Below are positions 29,701 to 37,292 of a stretch of DNA of 64,000 bases, piece by piece; the stretch's first letter is position 1, and the number at the start of each line of letters is the position of its first letter. Under the pieces are notes generated by a model. That model did no database searches and was not told the DNA's origin. It worked only from the letters and a program-made list of their open reading frames with translations. A program made the position numbers and the translations under genes. The stretch spans positions 3,472,001-3,536,000 of the forward strand of contig OZ242253.1 of NCBI GenBank assembly GCA_965206975.1, in the 5' to 3' direction. The DNA comes from JAAXGI01 sp965206975. Lineage in GTDB: Bacteria; Gemmatimonadota; Gemmatimonadetes; Longimicrobiales; Gaopeijiaceae.

Positions 29701-29840
29701 TGCGGCGTAGGCAGCACCTGAAAGTCGAGCGACTCGTACTGGACCTTGTTTCGCCCGAAGTACTGGGCGGCGGCACCGGAGGGGAGAGAGAGCGCGGTGG
29801 CGATGAGCAGTGCAGACAGTCGAACTAGAGAGCTTGTCAC
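26748..29840 (-). CDS. Exported MA-type peptidase / TolB propeller / Omp85-like barrel protein
   Basis: 1030 residues from the GTG at 29840, preceded by GGAGGA at 5-6 bases; an upstream ATG at 29879 has no such site and would add 13 residues. Signal peptide: ALLIATALSLPSGAAA. Residues about 20-270 form an MA-clan-like metallopeptidase domain with HExxH in LGHEIVHSFQ. A PD40 propeller follows (SPDGRYVAYLSEQD, SPDGSRIVFSGQ, SPDGSRLAFVTD, TPDGAGLYFLADQD). The last ~350 residues are beta-strand rich with YFIRGYSYGSF and end in HWGVNFVPGW, resembling a surface-antigen (Omp85-type) barrel. The likely product is an outer-membrane anchored peptidase. This three-part build is one reason to suspect Gemmatimonadota. 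Confidence 0.85.
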   Translation of the reverse strand: MTSSLVRLSALLIATALSLPSGAAAQYFGRNKVQYESLDFQVLPTPHYEIHFYPEAAVPVEDGARMAERWYERIARIFQHDIQEPRPLVLYADHPDFQQTNILSGAVGEGTGGVTEGLQDRIILPLGSSYGDTHHVLGHEIVHSFQFDLASGSQGAGLRGLMQLPLWFIEGMAEYISVGPESSLTAMWMRDALLHGAFPTLDDLSSDPRRYFPYRFGHAFWAHVAGEYGDPAVTLMMRTAARSQWRPAVASVLRIDPDTLAAAWREAVEARYSPLMVGRTPPEEAGTLLLSPATGAGTQNLAPSLSPDGRYVAYLSEQDLFTIELYLADARTGEVLRSITSSTRDAHYDAMRFLDSSGAWAPDGSAVAVVVYSEGRNEIQLYDPQDGSRDRVLQVPATIGEIRNPTFSPDGSRIVFSGQSGGVTDLFMIDAEGGDPVRLTDDRYAQLQPTFSPDGSRLAFVTDLGPGTDFDRLIFGPMVIALMDLETREIERIAPLGETEHWNPQFTPDGAGLYFLADQDGFRDIYRLGMDTGQVWQVTRVVTGVSGITEATPALSVASETGTVAFTVFDDAEYHVYALTAVESEGSLVGASRTVMESGAQLGRSPDGADDLVSPLLGNADAGLVADGTYLAEDAEPVDGGLRLVALGQPAVGVGNDIFGTYVGGSVSALFSDILGDRNLYTSAQAQGELKDVGGQIFYQDIGSRWNWGFGAAHIPIRYGFYQYVEPTVSGASYAVEQTDYRIFVSSAEGQLAYPFSANRRVELSAGVKRYGFDIEADVYSYNVFNQPIALDRSTRPAGDPLNLAEASVALVEDNSFTGFTSPIRGFRTRLEVGQTTGTEDFTTVLADVRRYYSPHQELTFAIRAMHFGRYGTSPSTSLILGDLFLGSEYFIRGYSYGSFSVQECTRTDAATCGEVDRLLGQRLGVMNLEVRVPLLGTERFGLFEFPYLPTELVGFFDGGLAWNEGFPGFEGGPPVVWDRNTADRVPVFSAGVSARMSLFGALVLEVYYAKPFQRPGKGMHWGVNFVPGW

Positions 29841-29876
29841 AGGTCCTCCGGTAGGCTCATAAGGATGGATGCAGTC

Positions 29877-29909
29877 CACACGGACAGAAGGGAACCCCCC
29901 GTCCGTGTG
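29877..29909. repeat. 9-bp perfect inverted repeat upstream of the peptidase/barrel gene
   Basis: CACACGGAC (29877-29885) and GTCCGTGTG (29901-29909) with a 15-nt spacer, 36 bases upstream of the GTG start at 29840. It could be an operator or a leader hairpin. No matching copy was noticed elsewhere in the window. Confidence 0.45.
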
Positions 29910-30344
29910 ACGTCCAATCTACCTATGATGTTATATCCCGAGGAGGTCAAATCGTTCGTGGCGCGCAGGCTGGGACCTGATGCATATTTCTTGGTTCCGG
30001 CGCGAGCGGCCAGTCCCCGCTTCTTTGAGTGGAGGATGAATCCAGGCTCACCCCCTCCAAGTTCCGGCTCCCAACGCCGTCGTGCACATCGAGCCGCAAG
30101 CGTAGACGCTCGATGGGGCGTTCGAGGGGGTCCGAGGAGATGCTCGGGCTCGTGCAGGCGAACGACCGAGTGGCGGGATCCAACCGAACGTACCCCGGAT
30201 TGCGGGAGCGGGGAGAGGCCTGGACTTCTATCCGGGAGTGAGTCGCGCTCGCCGACGGTTTGATTCAGGGTCTTGACGCTTAGATTGCGAGCCAGGACGG
30301 CTTCGAGCGCTGGCGATGATCCATATGAACTGAAGGGAGCACAC
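29910..30344. other. Divergent intergenic region before cobA
   Basis: About 435 bases with a short AT-richer patch (around 29925-29960) that could hold promoter elements for either direction. The only longer plus-strand frame is Arg/Ser-rich, lacks a ribosome site and resembles no protein I know. No RNA gene recognised. Confidence 0.4.
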
Positions 30345-31127
30345 ATGGGAAAGGTCTCGACCGGGGGCATCGTGTACATCGTCGGGGCGGGCCCGGGAGA
30401 TCCGGACCTGATCACCCTCCGTGGGGCTCGCATCCTCGATTCGGCGGAGGTGGTCTTGTACGACCGGCTCGTCGATCCCGCTCTCCTCGAGCGCACTCCG
30501 CCTTACGCTTGCCGCATCTTCGTCGGGAAGCGGTGCGGACGCGCGACGGTGACCCAGGACGAGATCAACGCGACGATGATCACCCAGGCCCGCGAGGGAC
30601 GCCGGGTCGTTCGGCTGAAGGGGGGCGACCCCTTCGTATTCGGGCGAGGCGGTGAGGAGTGCCTTGCGCTCGGGAAAGCCGGGATCCCCTTCGAAGTCGT
30701 CCCGGGGATCTCGAGCGCGCTCGCGGTACCCGCGTACGCCGGGATCCCGCTCACGCATCGGAATCTTGCCGGCTCCTTCACAGTGATCAGTGGACACCTG
30801 CACGGGGGGAGCGACCCGCACGACTGGACGGCGCTTGCCGCCGCTCCGACGCTCGTCGTGCTGATGGGTCTCAGGAACCTGGGGACCATTGCGTGCCGGT
30901 TGATCGCGGCCGGGCGGTCTTCCGAGACGCCGAGCGCGGTCGTTCGTTCCGGGGCAACGGCCGCGCAGGAGACGGTCCTCGCGAGCCTCGGGACGATCGT
31001 TCATGCGGCACACGGGATCGAGCCTCCGGCCATCATCGTCATCGGCGAGGTCGCCGCCCTCGCCGGGGAACTCGAGTGGTTCGACTCGACGACCGCCGCA
31101 AGCGATCCCGTGGAGGCGCTCAGATGA
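30345..31127 (+). CDS. cobA: Uroporphyrinogen-III C-methyltransferase
   Basis: 260 residues from the ATG at 30345, with a GAAGGGAG site upstream. It is a single-domain SUMT: VGAGPGDPDLITLRGARIL at the N-terminus, VVLYDRLVDP, RLKGGDPFVFGRGGEE, and VVPGISSALAVPAYAGIPLT. It transfers two methyl groups from SAM to uroporphyrinogen III, giving precorrin-2 for siroheme or cobalamin. No CysG-type oxidase/chelatase domain is fused. Translation overlaps the MOSC gene (ATGA), and mobA follows, so this short operon joins siroheme and molybdenum cofactor functions. Confidence 0.95.
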   Translation: MGKVSTGGIVYIVGAGPGDPDLITLRGARILDSAEVVLYDRLVDPALLERTPPYACRIFVGKRCGRATVTQDEINATMITQAREGRRVVRLKGGDPFVFGRGGEECLALGKAGIPFEVVPGISSALAVPAYAGIPLTHRNLAGSFTVISGHLHGGSDPHDWTALAAAPTLVVLMGLRNLGTIACRLIAAGRSSETPSAVVRSGATAAQETVLASLGTIVHAAHGIEPPAIIVIGEVAALAGELEWFDSTTAASDPVEALR

Positions 31128-31651
31128 AGGCCGCCCCCGGTGAGGCGGCCGCGCACTGGCAGAGGGCGAGGCAGGCGCCGGGCCGGCTCTCGGTGGTCGC
31201 CCTGTACGTCTCGCCGGGCCACAATTATTTCGGCCGCCACGGTGGACCCCCGGGAGACCATCCCCTCCAACGGTCGGAACGGATCCGCTGCCTCGCGGGG
31301 CGCGGCCTCGAGGGCGACCGCTTCCTGGACTACCGGGAGGATTACCGGGGCCAGATCACCTTCTTTTCTCTCGAGGTGTATGAGGAGCTTTGCGAGAAGC
31401 TCGATGTGCGAGACCGTCACCCCGGGGTCTTTCGCCGGAACGTGATCACGCGGGGCGGTGACTTGAGCGGCTACATCGGGCGCGACTTCAAGCTCCAGGG
31501 CGTCCCCTTTCGGGGCACTGCGGAGTGCTCGCCCTGCTACTGGATGGACCAGGCCTTCGGGCCGGGCGCCGAGGCACTCCTGGAGGGGAGGGGAGGGCTT
31601 CGGGCCAAGATCCTCTCGGACGGGATCCTCCGGGTGGACGGCAACGGGTAG
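31124..31651 (+). CDS. MOSC-domain protein
   Basis: 175 residues from the ATG at 31124, overlapping the cobA stop. Features of the MOSC beta-barrel: GRGLEGDRFLDY, GQITFFSLEVYEEL, RRNVITRGGDLSGYIGRDF and the conserved cysteine region GTAECSPCYWMDQAFGPGA. MOSC domains, as in YiiM and the C-terminus of Moco sulfurase, handle sulfur or bind molybdenum cofactor. Here it stands alone and sits directly before mobA, suggesting a role in Moco transfer or maturation; this is inferred from context. Confidence 0.9.
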   Translation: MKAAPGEAAAHWQRARQAPGRLSVVALYVSPGHNYFGRHGGPPGDHPLQRSERIRCLAGRGLEGDRFLDYREDYRGQITFFSLEVYEELCEKLDVRDRHPGVFRRNVITRGGDLSGYIGRDFKLQGVPFRGTAECSPCYWMDQAFGPGAEALLEGRGGLRAKILSDGILRVDGNG

Positions 31652-31673
31652 CTCCCGGTCCGGGGAGGGTCCA

Positions 31674-32336
31674 GTGAGCGGAGTCGCCGAAGTGAATGGA
31701 GTCGTGCTTGCGGGCGGTATCTCCTCCCGGATGGGCGTGAACAAGGCGCTCCTCCCAGTCGCGGGGGGGGACGCCCGCACCCTCGCCGAGCGGCAGGTCG
31801 CGCTTCTTCGCCGGTCGGGCGCCGGCCGGGTCTTCCTCTCCCTCCGGCGAGACGAGCCCCCCTCGCTCTCCGCGCTGGCGCGGGAGAGTGCCCAGGAGAT
31901 GCTCGAAGTCGTCTACGACGAGGGGGAGAGAGCGGGGCCGCTCGGCGGGATCGTGGCGGCGATGAGGAAGGCACCGCACCTTCACCTCCTCGTCCTAGCT
32001 GTCGACATGGCGAGGGTGGGACCCGACCTCCTCTCGACGCTCCTCACGGAGTGCACGGCGGGCGCGGGCGCCGCACCCCGGGTCGCGGGCCGCTTCGAGG
32101 CGCTCTGTGCGGTCTATCCCCCCCACGCACTGGCGGCCGCCGAAGAAGAGCTGCGGGGACCCCGCCGCTCCCCCTCGGTACTCCTCGCCCGACTTACGAG
32201 TGACCGGCTCGTTCGACCCGTGAACTTCGGGGCCCTCGAGACGGCTCGCCTGAAGAGCTGGAACCGGCCGGACGACCTTCCGCCGCAACTGCGGAGTCGT
32301 ATCGTCCGGGATCCGCAAGCGAGGTCGAAGGGGTAA
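31674..32336 (+). CDS. mobA: Molybdenum cofactor guanylyltransferase
   Basis: 220 residues from a GTG at 31674 with GGGGAGGG upstream. The nucleotidyltransferase signature VVLAGGISSRMGVNKALLPV is at residues 10-29, followed by EGERAGPLGGIVAAM and AVDMARVGPDLL. MobA attaches GMP to molybdopterin to give the bis-MGD cofactor of DMSO reductase/nitrate reductase-type enzymes. It is third in the cobA-MOSC-mobA run. The third motif region (RFEALCAVYP) is intact. Confidence 0.92.
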   Translation: MSGVAEVNGVVLAGGISSRMGVNKALLPVAGGDARTLAERQVALLRRSGAGRVFLSLRRDEPPSLSALARESAQEMLEVVYDEGERAGPLGGIVAAMRKAPHLHLLVLAVDMARVGPDLLSTLLTECTAGAGAAPRVAGRFEALCAVYPPHALAAAEEELRGPRRSPSVLLARLTSDRLVRPVNFGALETARLKSWNRPDDLPPQLRSRIVRDPQARSKG

Positions 32337-32488
32337 CGGTGCGCCGACGGCCGAGTGCCCCTGATCACACCCAGGCGCGGATGCGGCCGGGCCGGGCACC
32401 GGTCCCCAATCTCGTGGGTATACGGGCTGCATGTTCGAACAACTTGTGCCTCCCGGTAACCGGAAACGTCCCATGGTGGAGAGATAAA

Positions 32489-33658
32489 ATGTTTCGCGCG
32501 CTAACTCAGTCCCCTGGGCTTACCTTCTCCTTCCTCCTTCTCGTCTCGACCGGCATGGTTCAGCCGGCCGGGGCTCAGAGCGTGCGCTCGCGGGAGGCAG
32601 ACTTCAAAGTCGTCACGGTGACCGAGGGGCTCGACACGCCGTGGTCGATGGCATGGCTCCCTAGTGGCGACATGCTGGTAACGGAGCGCCCCGGGCGACT
32701 CCGTGTGATCCGTGACGGGACCCTCAAGCCCGACCCCATCCCCGGGGTCCCAACTGTGCACGCCCAAGGCCAGGGTGGCCTCCTCGACGTGGTGCTCCAC
32801 CCCGACTTCGAGTCGAACCAGCTCATCTATCTGAGCTATTCGAAGACCGGCGCGGAGCCGGGCCAGTCGACCACGGCCGTCGCCCGGGCCCGCTTCGACG
32901 GAAGCCAGCTGAATGACCTCGAGGAGATCTTCGAGGCAGAGGCGTGGGGAGAGAGGAACGGGCACTACGGGTCGCGGCTTGCCTTCGACGCCGACGGCTA
33001 CCTGTTCATCACCATCGGGGACCGGCAAGCGCGGTCGAGCGGCGACTTGGAGATGCATGCCGCCCAAGACCTCACCGTCCACCGGGGATCGGTCGTGCGG
33101 CTGAATGACGACGGAAGCGTTCCCCCCGACAATCCCTTCGTGGGCGACCCGAGCGTTCTCCCGGAGATCTGGAGTTACGGTCACCGAAGCCCTCAAGGAC
33201 TCGCAATCGATCCGGAGACCGGCGCGATCTGGGAAGGGGAGCACGGGCCCCAAGGGGGTGACGAGGTGAACCTGGTGCGGAGCCGTCGAAACTACGGGTG
33301 GCCTGTTGTCGGCTATGGGGTAAACTACGGCCCCGGGATCCCAATCCACGACACCCAGCAACGCGACGGAATGGAGCAGCCCCACTACTTCTGGGTGCCC
33401 TCGATCGCCACCTCGGGCCTCATGGTCTACCGGGGGGATGCCTTCCCGGGCTGGAAGGGGGATATCTTCGTCGGCGGACTCGTGGGCCAGCAGCTTGCGC
33501 GCCTCGACATGGACGGTGAAACCGTCCTCGGCGAGGAGACGCTCCTTCGGGGATCACGCGTCCGTGACGTACGCGAGGGCCCGGACGGGTACATCTACGT
33601 GGCGACGGAGAACCGTGACGGTGTCTCGCCGATCTTGCGGCTCGAGCCCGCGATGTAG
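32489..33658 (+). CDS. Soluble PQQ-dependent aldose sugar dehydrogenase (GDH-B/YliI type)
   Basis: 389 residues from the ATG at 32489 (GGAGAG upstream). Signal peptide with core FSFLLLVSTGM and cleavage near PAGAQS. The six-bladed quinoprotein motifs are clear: LDTPWSMAWLPSGDMLVTER, HAQGQGGLLDVVLHPDF, GSRLAFDADGYLFITIGD, YGHRSPQGLAIDP and GEHGPQGGDEVNLV. Such enzymes oxidise aldoses at C1 in the periplasm using PQQ and calcium. With the quinoprotein at 16 kb this is the second PQQ enzyme of the window. Confidence 0.93.
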   Translation: MFRALTQSPGLTFSFLLLVSTGMVQPAGAQSVRSREADFKVVTVTEGLDTPWSMAWLPSGDMLVTERPGRLRVIRDGTLKPDPIPGVPTVHAQGQGGLLDVVLHPDFESNQLIYLSYSKTGAEPGQSTTAVARARFDGSQLNDLEEIFEAEAWGERNGHYGSRLAFDADGYLFITIGDRQARSSGDLEMHAAQDLTVHRGSVVRLNDDGSVPPDNPFVGDPSVLPEIWSYGHRSPQGLAIDPETGAIWEGEHGPQGGDEVNLVRSRRNYGWPVVGYGVNYGPGIPIHDTQQRDGMEQPHYFWVPSIATSGLMVYRGDAFPGWKGDIFVGGLVGQQLARLDMDGETVLGEETLLRGSRVRDVREGPDGYIYVATENRDGVSPILRLEPAM

Positions 33659-33780
33659 CGCCTGAACCCGGGAGGGGGGGCTTTCACGTCGGTCCATCGT
33701 CTTTCTTCGGATCAGGACGCCCCGTAGATTCGGAAATCGCTTGCCGTAGATCCGAGGAGGCGCCTCTATGGAGCACAGAA

Positions 33781-34122
33781 ATGGAGAATAAGGACTCGAT
33801 CCGGCTGGCCAAGATGTTCTGCCCGGCCAACGACCGCAACGTTCCGATGCTCCTGCGCGACCGGAGTCCGGAGATCGGCTCGGCGGCAGGGGCCCGGCCC
33901 GCCGAGCGGGTCTCCTGCCTCGAGTACGGTTTTCGCTGCAGCGGTTGGCTCTGCCCCCACTTTGCCTCCCCAGACTTCCCCTCCCCGGACCATCTCGAGC
34001 TCGCTCTCGAGGGTGAGCGCGAGCGTGGCTGCCGCGGGACACGGCAGCGCCAGATGATCCTTGATCGGGCAATCCGGGAGAACGACGGGGCCTCGACCGA
34101 GATGGAGCAGCCGTCGGCCTAG
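33781..34122 (+). CDS. Small Cys-containing protein of unknown function
   Basis: 113 residues; the ATG at 33781 has GGAG about 8 bases upstream. The N-terminal half has four cysteines arranged as MFCPAND, SCLEYGF, RCSGW and LCPHF, which could bind a metal, followed by a charged helical C-terminus (ELALEGERERGCRGTRQRQ). No signal peptide. I do not recognise the family. Its stop shares the palindrome CTAG (34119-34122) with the convergent DedA gene. Codon third positions are GC-rich like the neighbours, supporting a real gene, but a spurious frame cannot be excluded. Confidence 0.5.
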   Translation: MENKDSIRLAKMFCPANDRNVPMLLRDRSPEIGSAAGARPAERVSCLEYGFRCSGWLCPHFASPDFPSPDHLELALEGERERGCRGTRQRQMILDRAIRENDGASTEMEQPSA

Positions 34123-34763
34123 CTCCCCGCCGAATCGCACCTGCCCCGGCCCCCGGCCACTGCATTCCGGCTTCGGTACCACCTGTAGAGCACGACCACG
34201 CCCAAGACGAACGCGAGGACGAGGAGGATGCGGTTCAGTCCGCCAAGCCAGTCGAGAATACCCTCGACGTTCCTCCCCGCCGTGGTGCCGAGCCACGTCA
34301 GTAGCCCGTACCAGATGGCGGAGGCACCCGCGAGGGGGAGGGCGACAGGGAGAAGGCGCTGACCCGTGACCCCGGCGAAAACGGGAACCACGGCCCGAAA
34401 CCCCGGGAGAAACCGGGTCGCGAAGATCGTGACCTGCCCCCAACGGTCGTAGTAGCTCTCGAGACGCTGGAGCTGGTGAGGCCGGAGGAGGAGTCGGCCG
34501 GGCACGGTCTCGAAGAACCCCGGACCGTATCGGGCCCCTGCAAGATAGACGGCGAGCGCCGTCGTCACATTCGCGCCCCAGGTCGCCAGGAAGATCCCGA
34601 CCGGCTCCGCCGCCCCACCGGCCGCGAGAAATCCCCCGATCACGACGACCGTATCGGCGGGAACCGGCGGAACGATGTTCTCAAGCCCCGCCCCGATCCC
34701 GAGCACGAGATAGATCCAGGCGGGCGAGAGACCTGCGAGAAAGGGGATCGCCTCGCTCAGCAT
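34119..34763 (-). CDS. DedA-family membrane protein
   Basis: 214 residues with a DedA/VTT domain: ENIVPPVPADTVVVIGGFLA near the N-terminus, then FATRFLPGFRAVVPVFAGVT, the re-entrant loop and Arg/Pro motif of the family, and a final membrane helix (RILLVLAFVLGVVVLYRWY). DedA proteins act in the inner membrane in lipid carrier recycling or proton-coupled transport; family members flip undecaprenyl phosphate or phospholipids. Specific role unknown. Confidence 0.9.
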   Translation of the reverse strand: MLSEAIPFLAGLSPAWIYLVLGIGAGLENIVPPVPADTVVVIGGFLAAGGAAEPVGIFLATWGANVTTALAVYLAGARYGPGFFETVPGRLLLRPHQLQRLESYYDRWGQVTIFATRFLPGFRAVVPVFAGVTGQRLLPVALPLAGASAIWYGLLTWLGTTAGRNVEGILDWLGGLNRILLVLAFVLGVVVLYRWYRSRNAVAGGRGRCDSAGS

Positions 34764-35008
34764 TCGTCCTGGTCTCGCCGGGGTGAAGGCGTGGCGGACA
34801 GTACGCCGCGGCCACGTTCACCGGGGTGGGAGAGGCACGGGAAGGAGGCGACGCGGCACCGTCTGGCCCTTTCCGCGGTGCTTGCGGGCCCCGCCGGGTC
34901 GGTCCGGCGGAGACCACAAGTCGAGGTGAGGGAGACCGCATCCGCCGGCTTCAGGGTGGAAACCTCGTCCGGTAGGTGGCCGGCCCGCGCCGCTCTCCCC
35001 GGGGACCG

Positions 35009-36697
35009 TCAGTAGCCTGCTGCCTGCCCATCCTTTCTCACGTCCGACGAGGCGGCCCACCCCCGTTCAAGCTTCACCACCATCTGCGAGCCGCCAAACG
35101 CAAAGGCCCTATCGCTCGAGACCTCGTGTCCCATTGACGCGAGTGCGTCGAGCACCTCCCGCGGCACCGGCGCCTCGAAATCGACCCGCCGACCGCTCCT
35201 GTGCTGGAAGCGGGCCGCATCGTTCGCCTCCTGGGGGTCCATTCCGAAGAGGATCTGGTTGAGTAGAACCTGGACATGACCCTGCGGCTGCATCCCGCCG
35301 CCCATGACCCCAAAGGCGATCCAAGGCACTTCGCCCCCTGGGGTGATGCGTGTTGCGAATGCGGGGACCAGCGTGTGGAACGGCCGCTTTCCGGGAGCCA
35401 CCGTGTTCGGGTGATCCGCCTCGAGCGTGAATCCGGCCCCCCGATTCTGAAGGGCGAATCCGAGCCCCGGGATGCTCACGCCGGATCCGAAATATCCGAA
35501 GATGCTGTTGATGAAGGAGACCATGTTCCCGTCGGCGTCGGCCGCAGCCAGGTATATGGTCTCGCTTTCCGTAAGGGCCTCGCCCGGGTCGACCCGCTGG
35601 GCCGCCCTTCCGGGGTCGAGTAGCTCGCGGCGGGCCTCGATGTAATCATCGGCGAGGAGATCGGCGACCTCGACGCGCATGTAGTCCGGGTCGGCCACAT
35701 GTCCCGCAAGATCGGCATAGGCAATCTTCTTCGCCTCGATCAGGTGATGGAGGTACTCGACTGAGTTGTGCCCCATCGACTTGAGGTCGATACCGTCCAG
35801 GAGCCGGAGCATCTGGAGGGCAGCGATCCCCTGACCTGGGGGCGGAAGTTCGTAGAGCTTGTACCCTTGGTACTCGACCCCGACGGGCTCAACCCACTCG
35901 ACCCTCACCTTCCCAAGGTCGTCGTAGGTCAGAAAGCCCCCCAGCTCGGTGAGGCCGTCAACCAGCCTCCGTCCGAGTTCCCCCTCGTAGAAGGCGGAGG
36001 CCCCGCTCTCTGCAATCGCCCGGAAGGTAGAGGCGAGCTCGGGATTTCGAAACCACTCCCCGGCGCGCGGCGCCCGCTCCCCGCCGACGAGAAAGGTGCG
36101 GACGGAGCCCGGGTAGCGCGCGAGCTTCTCTACCTGACCGTTCCAGTCGCGTGCGATGATCGGCGACACGGGAAATCCCCCCTCGGCGAGCCGGATGGCG
36201 GGCTCAAGAACCTCGCCGAGCGTCAACGTTCCGTACCGCTCAAGGAGCGCCTCCCAGCCGGCCAGGGCGCCGGGCACGGTCACCGCCTCCGGCCCACTCC
36301 CGGGAACGTCGTCGTGACCGCGCCTGACGATTTCGTCGCGCGTCATCAGCGAGCCGGCCGGGCCCGCTGCATTCATCCCCACGAGACGCCCCTCTCTCTC
36401 CGACCAGAGGAGCGCGAACATGTCACCCCCGATCCCCGTCATGTGGGGCTCGGTGAGATTCAGGACGGCGGCCGCCGCTACGGCGGCATCTATCGCATTC
36501 CCGCCCATCCGCATGACCTCGAGGCCCGCGCTCGTCGCGAGCGGCTGACTCGTCGCGATCACGGCGTTCGGCGCGTAGACGGTCGAGCGCCCCGAATTCG
36601 TGGCGGGACTCAGCGTCGGCTGCTGCGCCCAGACCGGGAGAGGAGAAAGGCTCAGCGCCAAGAGAACCTTCAGTGCGTTGCGGTCGTACATGGCCAA
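35009..36697 (-). CDS. ggt: Second, exported gamma-glutamyltransferase
   Basis: 562 residues with a signal peptide (VLLALSLSPLPVWAQ). Ntn-hydrolase motifs: GGNAIDAAVAAAAVLN, HMTGIGGDMFAL, ELPPPGQGIAALQML and the processing site SETIYLAAAD with nucleophile at about Thr380, then GFALQNRGAGF and PGKRPFHTLVP. It lacks the second Thr and the His of the classical TTH triplet seen in the other copy at 14-16 kb, so it belongs to a different GGT subgroup, closer to cephalosporin-acylase/YwrD-like enzymes. It probably acts on gamma-glutamyl compounds in the periplasm. Confidence 0.9.
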   Translation of the reverse strand: MAMYDRNALKVLLALSLSPLPVWAQQPTLSPATNSGRSTVYAPNAVIATSQPLATSAGLEVMRMGGNAIDAAVAAAAVLNLTEPHMTGIGGDMFALLWSEREGRLVGMNAAGPAGSLMTRDEIVRRGHDDVPGSGPEAVTVPGALAGWEALLERYGTLTLGEVLEPAIRLAEGGFPVSPIIARDWNGQVEKLARYPGSVRTFLVGGERAPRAGEWFRNPELASTFRAIAESGASAFYEGELGRRLVDGLTELGGFLTYDDLGKVRVEWVEPVGVEYQGYKLYELPPPGQGIAALQMLRLLDGIDLKSMGHNSVEYLHHLIEAKKIAYADLAGHVADPDYMRVEVADLLADDYIEARRELLDPGRAAQRVDPGEALTESETIYLAAADADGNMVSFINSIFGYFGSGVSIPGLGFALQNRGAGFTLEADHPNTVAPGKRPFHTLVPAFATRITPGGEVPWIAFGVMGGGMQPQGHVQVLLNQILFGMDPQEANDAARFQHRSGRRVDFEAPVPREVLDALASMGHEVSSDRAFAFGGSQMVVKLERGWAASSDVRKDGQAAGY

Positions 36698-37292
36698 CCT
36701 CCGGGGGTGATGTGCTCCCTAGGCGGAAGTATGTCGGGTCCAGGGGCCCGAGAGGCGAAGTGTCCGAGGCGGAAGTAGCGCGCCGCCAAGCGTGCGGGGC
36801 CAGACGGCTCCGGGAAGCCGGGATCCGTCGGCCGAAGCACCCGTGGGAAAGCATGGCCAAGCTCACCCAGGCGACCCGCGAGGAAGGATGCGGCCGCCAA
36901 GCGTGGAACCCGCTCCCTCGGACCTCCGGCATCTCGCCCACATAGCCCACTCCTTCCCGGCGTTCAGCGCTTCGGAGCCGCCGGCCCGAGAGGCCTGCCC
37001 ACCTCCCGAGACGACCCCGGCGGCAGTCCCCGAACCATGGTTTCGAACGATACGATGCGCCGATCGCCGGCACGCTGCAGCGGCACCGCGAACGCGGGCC
37101 TCAAGACCTCTCGGGACCCCAAGTTCCGGAAGGTACGGGCGTCTCCGGCGTCCGGGCAAACGAGAGGGAGTGCATGCGCGCGCCGGAGGCCCCGATCCGC
37201 GCCCGAGTCGGACCGGGAGCGGGGCAGGCGGGTACGAGATTCGTTCACCGTGGCGGGAGGGAGGTCCCCCGTGCTTGTCGAGAGTGGCCGGA
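36698..37292. other. Divergent intergenic region between ggt and lptF
   Basis: About 595 bases. The lptF frame remains open upstream across most of it, but no start with a ribosome site or sensible protein is seen. A 13-base direct repeat, GCCGCCAAGCGTG, occurs at 36782-36794 and 36893-36905. Promoters for both genes should lie here. Confidence 0.4.

Noticed and set aside
36782..36905. 13-base direct repeat GCCGCCAAGCGTG as an attachment or regulator site
   Set aside because: Only two copies, in GC-rich DNA, without symmetry or a mobile gene nearby; recorded in the intergenic entry only.
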